A stretch of DNA of 64,000 nucleotides from Phaeodactylibacter xiamenensis (GTDB taxonomy: Bacteria > Bacteroidota > Bacteroidia > Chitinophagales > Saprospiraceae): positions 55,560 through 119,559 of the forward strand of contig NZ_JPOS01000077.1 of NCBI RefSeq assembly GCF_000759025.1. The letters are read 5' to 3'. Positions within the stretch are counted from its first letter, which is position 1; each line of letters starts with the position of its first letter. The notes beneath the pieces were generated by a model that was given only the letters and a program-made list of their open reading frames with translations, did no database searches and had not been told where the DNA came from. Positions 56,478 to 64,000 of the stretch are shown piece by piece. A program made the position numbers and the translations under genes.

Positions 56478-56592
56478 AATGGGCAAAGATGATTCGGCTT
56501 CACGGCATTTTTTATTCTTTTTCAGTGAAGCCCCCTTGTAGCCCAGTAAAAAGCATTTAGAGCCAGGAATGACGCGCTTTGCTTTCTGCTTT

Positions 56593-56644
56593 GGGGGCGC
56601 AAGTACGGTCTTGTTTTGGGCCGTACTTACAATTGTGATCCCCC
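56593..56644. promoter_or_regulatory. Long-range hairpin between adhesin 2 and the pseudo-receiver gene
   Basis: AAGTACGG (56601-56608) and CCGTACTT (56621-56628) pair perfectly, with outer GGGGG (56593-56597) and CCCCC (56640-56644) able to extend the stem. It lies 22 bases past the adhesin 2 stop. There is no T-run, so it could be a partial terminator or a processing site between the genes. Confidence 0.5.
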
Positions 56645-56665
56645 AAATTCTAAAACTTTCCGGCC

Positions 56666-59600
56666 TTAGTTCGTTTTTATCATCCTGATTACCTGAGAGG
56701 GCCATCCTTCCTGCCGCACCTCCATGAGGTACAGCCCGGACGGCAGGCTGCTCACGTCACACTCTGTAGCCACCTCGCCCGGCTGCAGTTGCCGCTGCCC
56801 CACGACTTGCCCCACCTGATTGCGCAGGATGGCCGTGCCCCCGCTTTCGGGGGCTTTGGAAAAGGCGAGGGTGAAGGCGTCTCGTGCCGGGTTGGGGAAG
56901 ACACTGGCCTCCCGTTCTTCCGGCTGTGCTGCTGCGGCGCCATCATTGAAGAGGGCCAGGCTATTGCCACCCACGTTGGACTGCCACTGCACCCGGCTGA
57001 AGGTGGCCTGTGCCTGCCCGTTCGGGTCAGTGGTGAAGACGGCCAGCCCCATTTCCACGCAGGGCTGCATAGGCAGGTAAGCCTGATGGAAGAGGGTCCA
57101 GCTGCCGTTGTCCGAGGTGCGGTAGAAGGCCCGGATGTAGTCGTTCTGCCGCACGAGCCTTAGCCAGTAGGGGAAGGGTGCGAAAGAGGTATTGGAAGCC
57201 CTCGGCCCGTTGTCGGCAGTGCGGATTTCCCGCCTCAGCAGACTGGTGAGGTTGGAATACACGGCGACCATTTTAGCGCCCGGAGCGCTGCTTTCGCGTA
57301 TCATGAGCCCGGCGTAGCCCCCGCTGACGTCCTCGATGCGGGCTTGAATACCGCCGTTGTTGCACAGCTCGCGCCCGATGAAGGCGAGGTTGTCGCTGTT
57401 GCTGGGGATGAGATTGTAGGCACCGGTGGATACAGTGAAGTCGCCCCGGTTAGGATTTTTACGTGCGCAGGGGGCGTAAGCGTAGTCGCTGCCGGCACCC
57501 TGATCGCCGATGTTGCTGGCGGCCCAGCCGGAGGGCAGGGCGGTGCCGGGTTCCACGCTAACCATAGCTATACATTGGTCTGTATTCCCACTGAAATCTT
57601 CCACCGTCACAGTGATGGGGAAGGCTGCCCCGGCCTGATCACAGGTAAAGAAAGCGGGAGGGAAGCTTACAGAAGCAATCCCACAATTATCACTGCTGGC
57701 CCCCGCATTATAAACATCGGTTGGCTTTAGCGCATATGTTCCGTTTGGCTCCAGGTTGACGGTGGTGTTAAGGCAAAGCGCAACAGGTGCTACGTTGTCC
57801 TCGACGGTGACAGTAGTGCTGCAGGTGCTGACGTTTCCGTTGACATCGGTGACGGTGAGCGTATCGGCATTGGCGCCGGCCTCTGCACATCCGAAGCTGG
57901 TCTGGCTGAGGGAAAGCGAAGCGACCCCGCAGGCATCGCTGGAGCCGTTGTCGGCTGCCGCTGCGGTAGTGCTTCCGTTGCCGTTGGCATCGAGCTGCAC
58001 GGTGACGTTCTGGCAAAGCGCGGTAGGTGCTACGTTATCCTCGACGGTGACAGTAGTGTTGCAAGTGCTGACGTTTCCGTTGACATCGGTGACGGTGAGG
58101 GTCTCGGCATTGGCCCCGGCCTCTGCACATCCGAAGCTGGTCTGGCTGAGGGAAAGCGAAGAGACCCCGCAAGCATCGCTGGAGCCGTTGTCGGCTGCCG
58201 CTGCGGTAGTACTTCCGTTGCCATTTGCATCGAGCTGCACGGTGACGTTCTGGCAAAGCGCGGTAGGTGCGACGTTGTCCTCCACGGTGACGGTAGTGCT
58301 GCAGGTGCTGACGTTCCCGTTGACATCAGTGACGGTGAGGGTCTCGGCATTGGCACCAACCTCTGCACATCCGAAGGTGGTCTGGCTGAGGGAAAGCGAA
58401 GCGACCCCGCATGCATCGCCGGAGCCGTTGTCGGCTGCCGCTGCGGTAGTACTTCCGTTGCCGTTGGCATCGAGCTGCACGGTGAGGTTCCGGCAAAGCG
58501 CAACAGGGGCGACGTTATCCTCGACGGTGACAGTAGTGTTGCAAGTGCTGACGTTTCCGTTGACATCGGTGACGGTGAGCGTCTCGGCATTGGCGCCGGC
58601 CTCTGCACATCCGAAGCTGGTCTGGCTGAGGGAAAGCGAAGAGACCCCGCAAGCATCGCCGGAGCCGTTGTCGGCTGCCGCTGCGGTAGTGCTTCCGTTG
58701 CCGTTGGCATCGAGCTGCACGGTGACGTTCTGGCAAAGCGCGGTAGGTGCTACGTTGTCCTCAACGGTGACAGTAGTGCTGCAGGTGCTGACGTTCCCGT
58801 TGACATCAGTGACGGTGAGGGTCTCGGCATTAGCGCCAACCTCTGCACATCCGAAGCTGGTCTGGCTGAGGGAAAGCGAAGCGACCCCGCAAGCATCGCT
58901 GGAGCCGTTGTCGGCTGCCGCTGCGGTAGTGCTTCCGTTGCCGTTGGCATCGAGCTGCACGGTGAGGTTCTGGCAAAGCGCGGTAGGTGCTACGTTGTCC
59001 TCAACGGTGACAGTAGTGTTGCAAGTGCTGACGTTTCCGTTGACATCGGTGACGGTGAGGGTCTCGGCATTGGCGCCGGCCTCTGCACATCCGAAGCTGG
59101 TCTGGCTAAGGGAAAGCGAAGCGACCCCGCAGGCATCGCTGGAGCCGTTGTCCACTGCTTCTGCGGTAGTACTTCCGTTACCGTTGGCATCGAGCTGCAC
59201 GGTGACGTTCTGGCAAAGCGCAGTGGGAGGCTGTTCGTCCCTGACCTCTAAGGAATAGCTGCAAGTTGCCGTTCCGGAGCCGGAGATCACTCGCCATTCG
59301 ATTTCATGATGGCCGGGGTTGAAGGCCTGTTCGGAGCTGTTGGAAGGCATCCACCCGCTCCAGTCGCTGGCAGGGGCCTGGTTGGCATCAGTGGTGCGGG
59401 TACGGAATTCGAGTGTAGTGCCGCCGCAGGCATCGCTAATGGCCGGTACTGGCAAGGCGATGGTACTGGAGCAAGCATCCAGGTCGGTTACTTCGGAGAA
59501 GTCTGCCGGGCAGCTCAGCGAAGGCAGCAGGTCATCATTGAGGATGGTCCCGGTGGCGGTGGTATTGCCAAATACGACATCAAGGCTGCCGGCCTGCAGG

Positions 59601-62600
59601 TTGCTAAGGCTGATGGTGAACATCTCATCCGTCTCGATGAGGCAGTCGCCATTGACTGCCACGGTGATGAATTGTGTTTCCATCTCCATACCAGCGAATG
59701 AAAGGGTGCCGCTGTTAGCCACGTAGTCGCCATCGGAAACGGCTGCCGTACCGTCTGCGGTAGCGAAGTCAACGGTGAAAGGCATGTCTACTGCCTGGTC
59801 GAGGGCGACCTGGAAAGTGAAGTTGGTGGTGCCGTCATCGGTTTCGGCTTGTTCGAGGTTGGAGATGGTTAATGTGGCGGTATCGTCATTGAGGATGGTG
59901 CCGGTAGCAGTGTCCATGCCGGCGGAGAGTTGGTATCCATTGCCACTGAGCAGGGTGAGCGTGATGCTCTCATCAGGCTCTACGGTGTTATCGGCTACCG
60001 GGTCGAAAGTGATAGCCACGGAGCTGACCCCGGCGTCCATGAATACCGTGCCTGTGGTGCCATCGAAAGTGCCTGCCCCGGTTTGGCTGTAGTCGGTGCT
60101 GAAGATGGCCGTGCCGCTCGCGCTGAAGTTGACCGTTATGGGCGCGAAGGCACAGTCGCGGCTGATGGTATAGGCCAGGTTGCCGGCTTCGTCCTCGTCT
60201 ACGCTGATGGGGTCGACGGAGATGGAAACGAGTGGTTTTCGGAATTCAATGTCCACATTATCGGAGGAGGACGGGCAGGAGGAACCATTGGAGATGGCCC
60301 ATCTCAGGGTATAGGTTTGGCCGGGCGTGCCGGTGAAGCTGGAGTTGGGCGAAGCGGGGTCGGTGATGGCCCCTTGCCCATCGGCTTCGACAAGAATGCT
60401 CCACTGGCCCGTGCCCACGGAAGGCGTATTGGCGGCCAGGGAGGCGGTGCCGCACACCCCAAACTGGTCCGGGCCGGCATTGGCAGGGGTAGGCGCCCCT
60501 TCTAGGTTTACGGTGATGGGAACAGTCCGGGGGCAGCCCGGCGTGCCGTCCACGGAGAAGTAGAGCGTATGAGTGCCCGCGCCGATAGAGGAGGTGAAGG
60601 TATTGGACGATTGGTTGTAGCTGCCGGCGGGTGTGCTCAGGGCTTCGTCCGTGTACCAGGTGGCGGCGGCCGTGAAGCTGTTGGCACCGCCAATCCCGAG
60701 TGCGGGGCTTAGCCCGCTTTCGCAACCAGCGACCGTGCCCACGATGAGGTCGTTGTTGGTCACGTTCGGGATGGGGTTGCCTTGCGGGTACACGATGAAG
60801 CCGTCGTTGGTCAAGCCACTGTTGCTATGCGTATCGGTGGTATTGACGGTGAACAGGCCGGCGTTGGTGAAAGAAGCTGTATTGGATAGCGGCGCATTCA
60901 TAAAGAGCTGGGCACAGGCGTCGTTCTGGAAAGTGGCCTGGTTTCTAATCCCCTCCGCTCCCGTGTTGCCCAGGGCTCCGAGATTGATTACCCCGGCATT
61001 GGTGAAGTTGCCACCTGAGAAGTTTCCGATTTCGCTACTCGTCGAGCGGTCGATGCGGATATGCCCTCCGGCGTTGTTGAAAAAGTTGCCGTTGTTTCTA
61101 AGGCCGTTTAGCCCGGTGCTTTCATGGGCTCCGATGGTGATCTCTGCCGCATTGGTGAAAGTACCGAAGTTCGTTATTCCTTCGAGTGTGGATCGGTCGA
61201 TGTGGATATGCCCAGCGCTGTTGTTCTGGAAAGTAAAGCTGTTGGAAATGCCGACACTTCCTACGCTCTCATTCGCCCCGATGGTGATGTCCGCCGCATT
61301 GGTGAAAGTGCCAAAGTTGGAAATTCCATTGCCTGTGGAGCGGTCAATACGGATGTGGCCGCCGGTGTTGTTTTGGAAAGTAGAGCTATTGGTGTTGGAA
61401 ATGCGGTACTGACCCAGGCTTGCCACGGCCCCGATGGTGATGTCGGCGGCGTTGGTGAAGGTGCCGACGTTGGTGATTCCATTGCCTGTGGAGCGGTCAA
61501 TGCGGATATGGCCGCTGGCGTTGTTTTGGAAAACGGCTTGGTTGTAAATGCCATTATCCCCCACACTGGATACCGATCCGAGCACCAGTTCGCCGCTGTT
61601 GTCCACCGTACCTTCGTTGTTCAGCCCCGCTGTGAAATTTGTGGGCGAGGTATAGCTTGCTGAGCCATTGATGGTCAGGCTGGCCATCGGCTGTATGCTC
61701 AGCACCGCCCCGCTTTGCACGTGCACTGATTGGGCGAGGGCCGCCGTGCCGGCTGAGATGACGGGGTCGTTGGCCACATCCGGGATGATGACGGGATTAT
61801 CGGCCGTGGGTACGCAGGCGGGGCTCCAGTTGCCGTCGGTGTGCCAGTCGGTGGAGACACTGCCCGTCCAGGTACGTTCGGCAATGCAGAGGCAGGGGTC
61901 GGGCGTAGCCTGGTACTCGTAGGCGCCCAGGTCCACCGTGCCGTTGTTGAAGAAGCGGGGGGTGCCTCCGAGATCGGTTGCTATGCCTGCGGGGACGGCC
62001 GTATTATCACCCGCGTCAATAGCCGGCGAACATGGCTGTAGCGCAAAGTTACCATTGGCGGCATCCACGAACAAGGGGTCTACATTCCCATCGCCGCCGG
62101 GGCAGTTGGCGCAGGGAGTGTAGCCGCTTTGTACGATGGAATTGCTTAAGGTTGGTATTGCTGCTCCATTGCTAAATTCTATTTGGGCGGAGGAGGATGG
62201 GGCTTGGTTCCCCGAAAAGTTACCCCATAGTATAGAATTTGTTAGGAGCACTTCAGTGTTTATTACATTACTAGCTAATCCTCCAGGAGTGCTTGATTGC
62301 GAGGAATTCCCATAAAATACACAATTAGTGCATGTGAAAGTACCAACTTCAACTTGTGCGCCACCACCATGGTTTCCTGCTATATTCTTAGCGAATATGC
62401 AGTTCACAAAAGTGGGCGAAGCATTGCTAGTGTAAAGACCGCCGCCATTTGAGTTGGCAAAGTTATTTCGTATGATACAGTTAATGAATAAAGGCGAGGC
62501 ATCGGTGTTTCGAATCCCGCCGCCTTGACTGCCATTACCTAAATTAGGATTGTAAGCATTCTGTATGATAAAACCATTCAGGATGGCAGTGTTGTCTAAA

Positions 62601-64000
62601 CCTCCGCTATGGTTATTAATTACCCGGTAGCTATTATCTGTATTGACTCCTACCGTACCGATATCCCCACTGAGCACAGTCTCATTCGCCGCCCAATCCC
62701 GTACACTAAAATCACCTTCCTGCCCCGGCAGGCCGGGAAAACCGCCGTAAATCCCCACGCCATTGATCATGGAAAAAGAAACACCCCTGTCGGTACCGGT
62801 AGTGGGCTTGTACGTCCCTTCCGCTACCCAGATTTGAGCGATGCCCGGATTGTTCCTGGCCTGGTTTAGCGCATCCTGCAGGTCGTTGAAGGCATCGGCC
62901 CAGGAAGAGCCATCGTTATTGCCGCTGGCATCGTCATTAACGTAAAGGATGGTGCAGCTTGATGTGAAATCGTAGCTGGACTGGTATTCATAAGCACCTA
63001 TGTCAATCGTGGTCGCGCCGGTAGCATTGAATACCCGGGGATTACCATCGAGGTCGAGCGAACTGGAATTAGCCGCATTGTCCCCCGCATCAATAGCCGG
63101 GGAACATTCCCGCAGGCGCAAATCGCCGTTGGCAGCATCCACGAAAAGCGGGTCTGCATTCCCGTCGCCGCCGGGACAGTTGGAACAAGCACCGAAGCCC
63201 CCCTGCACGATAGAGTGGCTGATGGTGAAGTCGCCAAAAAAGTTATTGTTGCTATTGTCCCACAGGATACAGTTTTGCACCTGCGTGTTGGTGTTAAAGA
63301 AGTTACCCAACACGGCATTACGGGTGCTGTTGCCGCTGATGGTACAGTTGATGAGCAGGCTACCCCCACCGTCAAAGTCAAAAATCACCCCATCGCCTGC
63401 CCCGCCATTGGTATTTTGGGTGAACAGGCAGTTGGTGAATACGGGCGAGCAGTTGGTCGCATTGATGACGCAAGAGCCATTGCGGGCACCGAAATTGTCC
63501 CTGAACACGCAATTGTTGATGGTTGGACTGGCCTGGAAGTTGGACATAGCCGCACCTTCCTGGGTGGCAGCAGAAAAGCCATTGGCGTTGCCGCCGCTCA
63601 GGGTGAAGCCGTCGAGGACTGCCGAAGCATCAAGGTTACTGTTGTTGAAAATGTGAATGCTGTTGTCACTGTTGTCATCCGGCGTGCCGATGTCACCACT
63701 TAGGATGGTCTCGTATGCTACCCAGTCCCGGTCGGTAAAGACAGGGTCGCCGGTATTGGGGAAGCCGCCGTAGATAGCCACGCCGTTTTTCATCACAAAA
63801 GAAGCGTTACGGTCGGTGCCGGAGGTGGGCTTGTAGGTGCCTGCGGCTACCCAGACCTGTTCGACACCACAGGCTTCAATCATCGCCTGCAAATCACCGG
63901 AGGCATCAGCCCAGGAAGTGCCGTTGCCCGTGCCGCCTGCCTTGACGTAGCGGATGGGCACAGTCGGGATCACTTTAGCCTCTGTCCAATTGGAGCTAGT
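56666..64000 (-). CDS. Giant T9SS-exported modular adhesin (adhesin 2), 5' end beyond window
   Basis: At least 2435 residues; the frame is open through base 64000, so the signal peptide is outside. Order from the first visible residue: two beta-helix domains each ending in the PLFVDAANG/CSPAIDAGDN pattern (about 10-335 and 340-690); a WTGSVSTDWHTDGNWSP segment; four to five 49-51-residue beta-solenoid repeats (780-1040); Ig/PKD-like domains (1060-1245); two Calx-beta domains (1245-1490, VDEDEAGNLAYTI, TATGTILNDD); an HYR-like array with six near-identical 80-residue repeats (about 1585-2065); a concanavalin-like module shared with adhesin 1; and a type A sorting domain (FPNPARDAFTLAF to RMIKTN). 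It is probably a surface adhesin stabilised by calcium and disulfides. Confidence 0.9.
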   Translation of the reverse strand, partial: TSSNWTEAKVIPTVPIRYVKAGGTGNGTSWADASGDLQAMIEACGVEQVWVAAGTYKPTSGTDRNASFVMKNGVAIYGGFPNTGDPVFTDRDWVAYETILSGDIGTPDDNSDNSIHIFNNSNLDASAVLDGFTLSGGNANGFSAATQEGAAMSNFQASPTINNCVFRDNFGARNGSCVINATNCSPVFTNCLFTQNTNGGAGDGVIFDFDGGGSLLINCTISGNSTRNAVLGNFFNTNTQVQNCILWDNSNNNFFGDFTISHSIVQGGFGACSNCPGGDGNADPLFVDAANGDLRLRECSPAIDAGDNAANSSSLDLDGNPRVFNATGATTIDIGAYEYQSSYDFTSSCTILYVNDDASGNNDGSSWADAFNDLQDALNQARNNPGIAQIWVAEGTYKPTTGTDRGVSFSMINGVGIYGGFPGLPGQEGDFSVRDWAANETVLSGDIGTVGVNTDNSYRVINNHSGGLDNTAILNGFIIQNAYNPNLGNGSQGGGIRNTDASPLFINCIIRNNFANSNGGGLYTSNASPTFVNCIFAKNIAGNHGGGAQVEVGTFTCTNCVFYGNSSQSSTPGGLASNVINTEVLLTNSILWGNFSGNQAPSSSAQIEFSNGAAIPTLSNSIVQSGYTPCANCPGGDGNVDPLFVDAANGNFALQPCSPAIDAGDNTAVPAGIATDLGGTPRFFNNGTVDLGAYEYQATPDPCLCIAERTWTGSVSTDWHTDGNWSPACVPTADNPVIIPDVANDPVISAGTAALAQSVHVQSGAVLSIQPMASLTINGSASYTSPTNFTAGLNNEGTVDNSGELVLGSVSSVGDNGIYNQAVFQNNASGHIRIDRSTGNGITNVGTFTNAADITIGAVASLGQYRISNTNSSTFQNNTGGHIRIDRSTGNGISNFGTFTNAADITIGANESVGSVGISNSFTFQNNSAGHIHIDRSTLEGITNFGTFTNAAEITIGAHESTGLNGLRNNGNFFNNAGGHIRIDRSTSSEIGNFSGGNFTNAGVINLGALGNTGAEGIRNQATFQNDACAQLFMNAPLSNTASFTNAGLFTVNTTDTHSNSGLTNDGFIVYPQGNPIPNVTNNDLIVGTVAGCESGLSPALGIGGANSFTAAATWYTDEALSTPAGSYNQSSNTFTSSIGAGTHTLYFSVDGTPGCPRTVPITVNLEGAPTPANAGPDQFGVCGTASLAANTPSVGTGQWSILVEADGQGAITDPASPNSSFTGTPGQTYTLRWAISNGSSCPSSSDNVDIEFRKPLVSISVDPISVDEDEAGNLAYTISRDCAFAPITVNFSASGTAIFSTDYSQTGAGTFDGTTGTVFMDAGVSSVAITFDPVADNTVEPDESITLTLLSGNGYQLSAGMDTATGTILNDDTATLTISNLEQAETDDGTTNFTFQVALDQAVDMPFTVDFATADGTAAVSDGDYVANSGTLSFAGMEMETQFITVAVNGDCLIETDEMFTISLSNLQAGSLDVVFGNTTATGTILNDDLLPSLSCPADFSEVTDLDACSSTIALPVPAISDACGGTTLEFRTRTTDANQAPASDWSGWMPSNSSEQAFNPGHHEIEWRVISGSGTATCSYSLEVRDEQPPTALCQNVTVQLDANGNGSTTAEAVDNGSSDACGVASLSLSQTSFGCAEAGANAETLTVTDVNGNVSTCNTTVTVEDNVAPTALCQNLTVQLDANGNGSTTAAAADNGSSDACGVASLSLSQTSFGCAEVGANAETLTVTDVNGNVSTCSTTVTVEDNVAPTALCQNVTVQLDANGNGSTTAAAADNGSGDACGVSSLSLSQTSFGCAEAGANAETLTVTDVNGNVSTCNTTVTVEDNVAPVALCRNLTVQLDANGNGSTTAAAADNGSGDACGVASLSLSQTTFGCAEVGANAETLTVTDVNGNVSTCSTTVTVEDNVAPTALCQNVTVQLDANGNGSTTAAAADNGSSDACGVSSLSLSQTSFGCAEAGANAETLTVTDVNGNVSTCNTTVTVEDNVAPTALCQNVTVQLDANGNGSTTAAAADNGSSDACGVASLSLSQTSFGCAEAGANADTLTVTDVNGNVSTCSTTVTVEDNVAPVALCLNTTVNLEPNGTYALKPTDVYNAGASSDNCGIASVSFPPAFFTCDQAGAAFPITVTVEDFSGNTDQCIAMVSVEPGTALPSGWAASNIGDQGAGSDYAYAPCARKNPNRGDFTVSTGAYNLIPSNSDNLAFIGRELCNNGGIQARIEDVSGGYAGLMIRESSAPGAKMVAVYSNLTSLLRREIRTADNGPRASNTSFAPFPYWLRLVRQNDYIRAFYRTSDNGSWTLFHQAYLPMQPCVEMGLAVFTTDPNGQAQATFSRVQWQSNVGGNSLALFNDGAAAAQPEEREASVFPNPARDAFTLAFSKAPESGGTAILRNQVGQVVGQRQLQPGEVATECDVSSLPSGLYLMEVRQEGWPSQVIRMIKTN
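57781..59220 (-). repeat. Six 240-bp tandem repeats in adhesin 2
   Basis: Units begin at 57781, 58021, 58261, 58501, 58741 and 58981, exactly 240 bases apart, and differ at only a few positions. Each encodes 80 residues of an HYR-like beta domain with four cysteines (ALC, DAC, FGC, STC). Variant positions (NV/NL, EAGA/EVGA, CNTT/CSTT) alternate from unit to unit, revealing a 480-bp higher-order unit. A diverged partial unit flanks each end. Confidence 0.95.
61000..61560 (-). repeat. Beta-solenoid repeats of about 150 bp in adhesin 2
   Basis: Four degenerate tandem units encode GTFTNAADITIGA...TFQNN.GGHIRIDRST..GI.NF, 49-51 residues each. They are more diverged than the 240-bp repeats, so they are older. 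The pattern suggests a regular beta-solenoid stalk. Confidence 0.8.

Noticed and set aside
57781..59220. CRISPR-like regular spacing
   Set aside because: The whole 240-bp unit is repeated and encodes protein; there are no short repeats with unique spacers.
57756..59258. 500-codon plus-strand open frame antisense to the adhesin 2 repeats
   Set aside because: It arises because the 240-bp repeat (a multiple of three) lacks stops in this frame; the product is a low-complexity Ser/Thr/Val/Ala repeat and the minus frame has clear domains.

Overview
The window comes from a Bacteroidota chromosome, most likely Saprospiria (Lewinella/Phaeodactylibacter-like). This is inferred from several signs: proteins with C-terminal type IX secretion (T9SS) sorting domains, a TonB receptor with a carboxypeptidase-like N-terminal domain, an HU-CCDC81/SPOR protein, a DUF4349 lipoprotein, promoters of the Bacteroidota TTG-N19-TAnnTTTG type, and starts without clear Shine-Dalgarno sites. 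No rRNA, intact tRNA or CRISPR array is visible.

0.4-21.9 kb is an ordinary housekeeping and metabolic region. It holds a lipoprotein type I pullulanase paired with a sugar-type MFS carrier, an HU/SPOR membrane protein, cobalamin-dependent methionine synthase (metH), and a compact minus-strand run (CoA-transferase, MscS channel, DUF2383 protein, two-domain Clp-like ATPase, DUF819 membrane protein). Next come a bifunctional NAD(P)HX repair enzyme, a helix-hairpin-helix protein, miaB with a sigma-54 activator, and a DUF4349 lipoprotein. The Clp-like ATPase is odd: its first AAA+ module has a natural E-to-Q change in Walker B.

22.2-27.1 kb is a decayed zone. A TPR sensor kinase is destroyed by an IS4-like element, a frameshift, a nonsense codon and an IS630 element. 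The IS630 transposase is split over a -1 slippery site. Next to it lie tRNA-like fragments in permuted order. 27.1-39.9 kb is again mostly intact: slipin, TonB receptor, two secreted T9SS proteins, an S9 peptidase, a GNAT acetyltransferase, an aminotransferase, a frameshifted secreted beta-carbonic anhydrase and a DUF2490 outer membrane protein. 39.9-44.5 kb is again decayed; it holds short hairpin repeats, a Uma2 protein, and an unknown secreted-protein gene split by a second, nearly identical IS4-like copy whose terminal repeat supplies a new ATG.

44.5-64 kb is entirely on the minus strand and looks like one surface-adhesion and regulation locus. Two giant T9SS-exported modular proteins (2100 aa and more than 2435 aa, sharing a C-terminal module) flank a set of regulators: a pseudo-receiver lacking its phospho-acceptor, a LytTR response regulator, a TPR/HisKA_2 sensor kinase and a TPR/AraC one-component-like regulator. 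The larger adhesin carries six 240-bp tandem repeats arranged as an alternating A/B higher-order repeat. The regulator set between two giant adhesins is the best candidate here for an undescribed system; the link is inferred only from gene order and shared modules.
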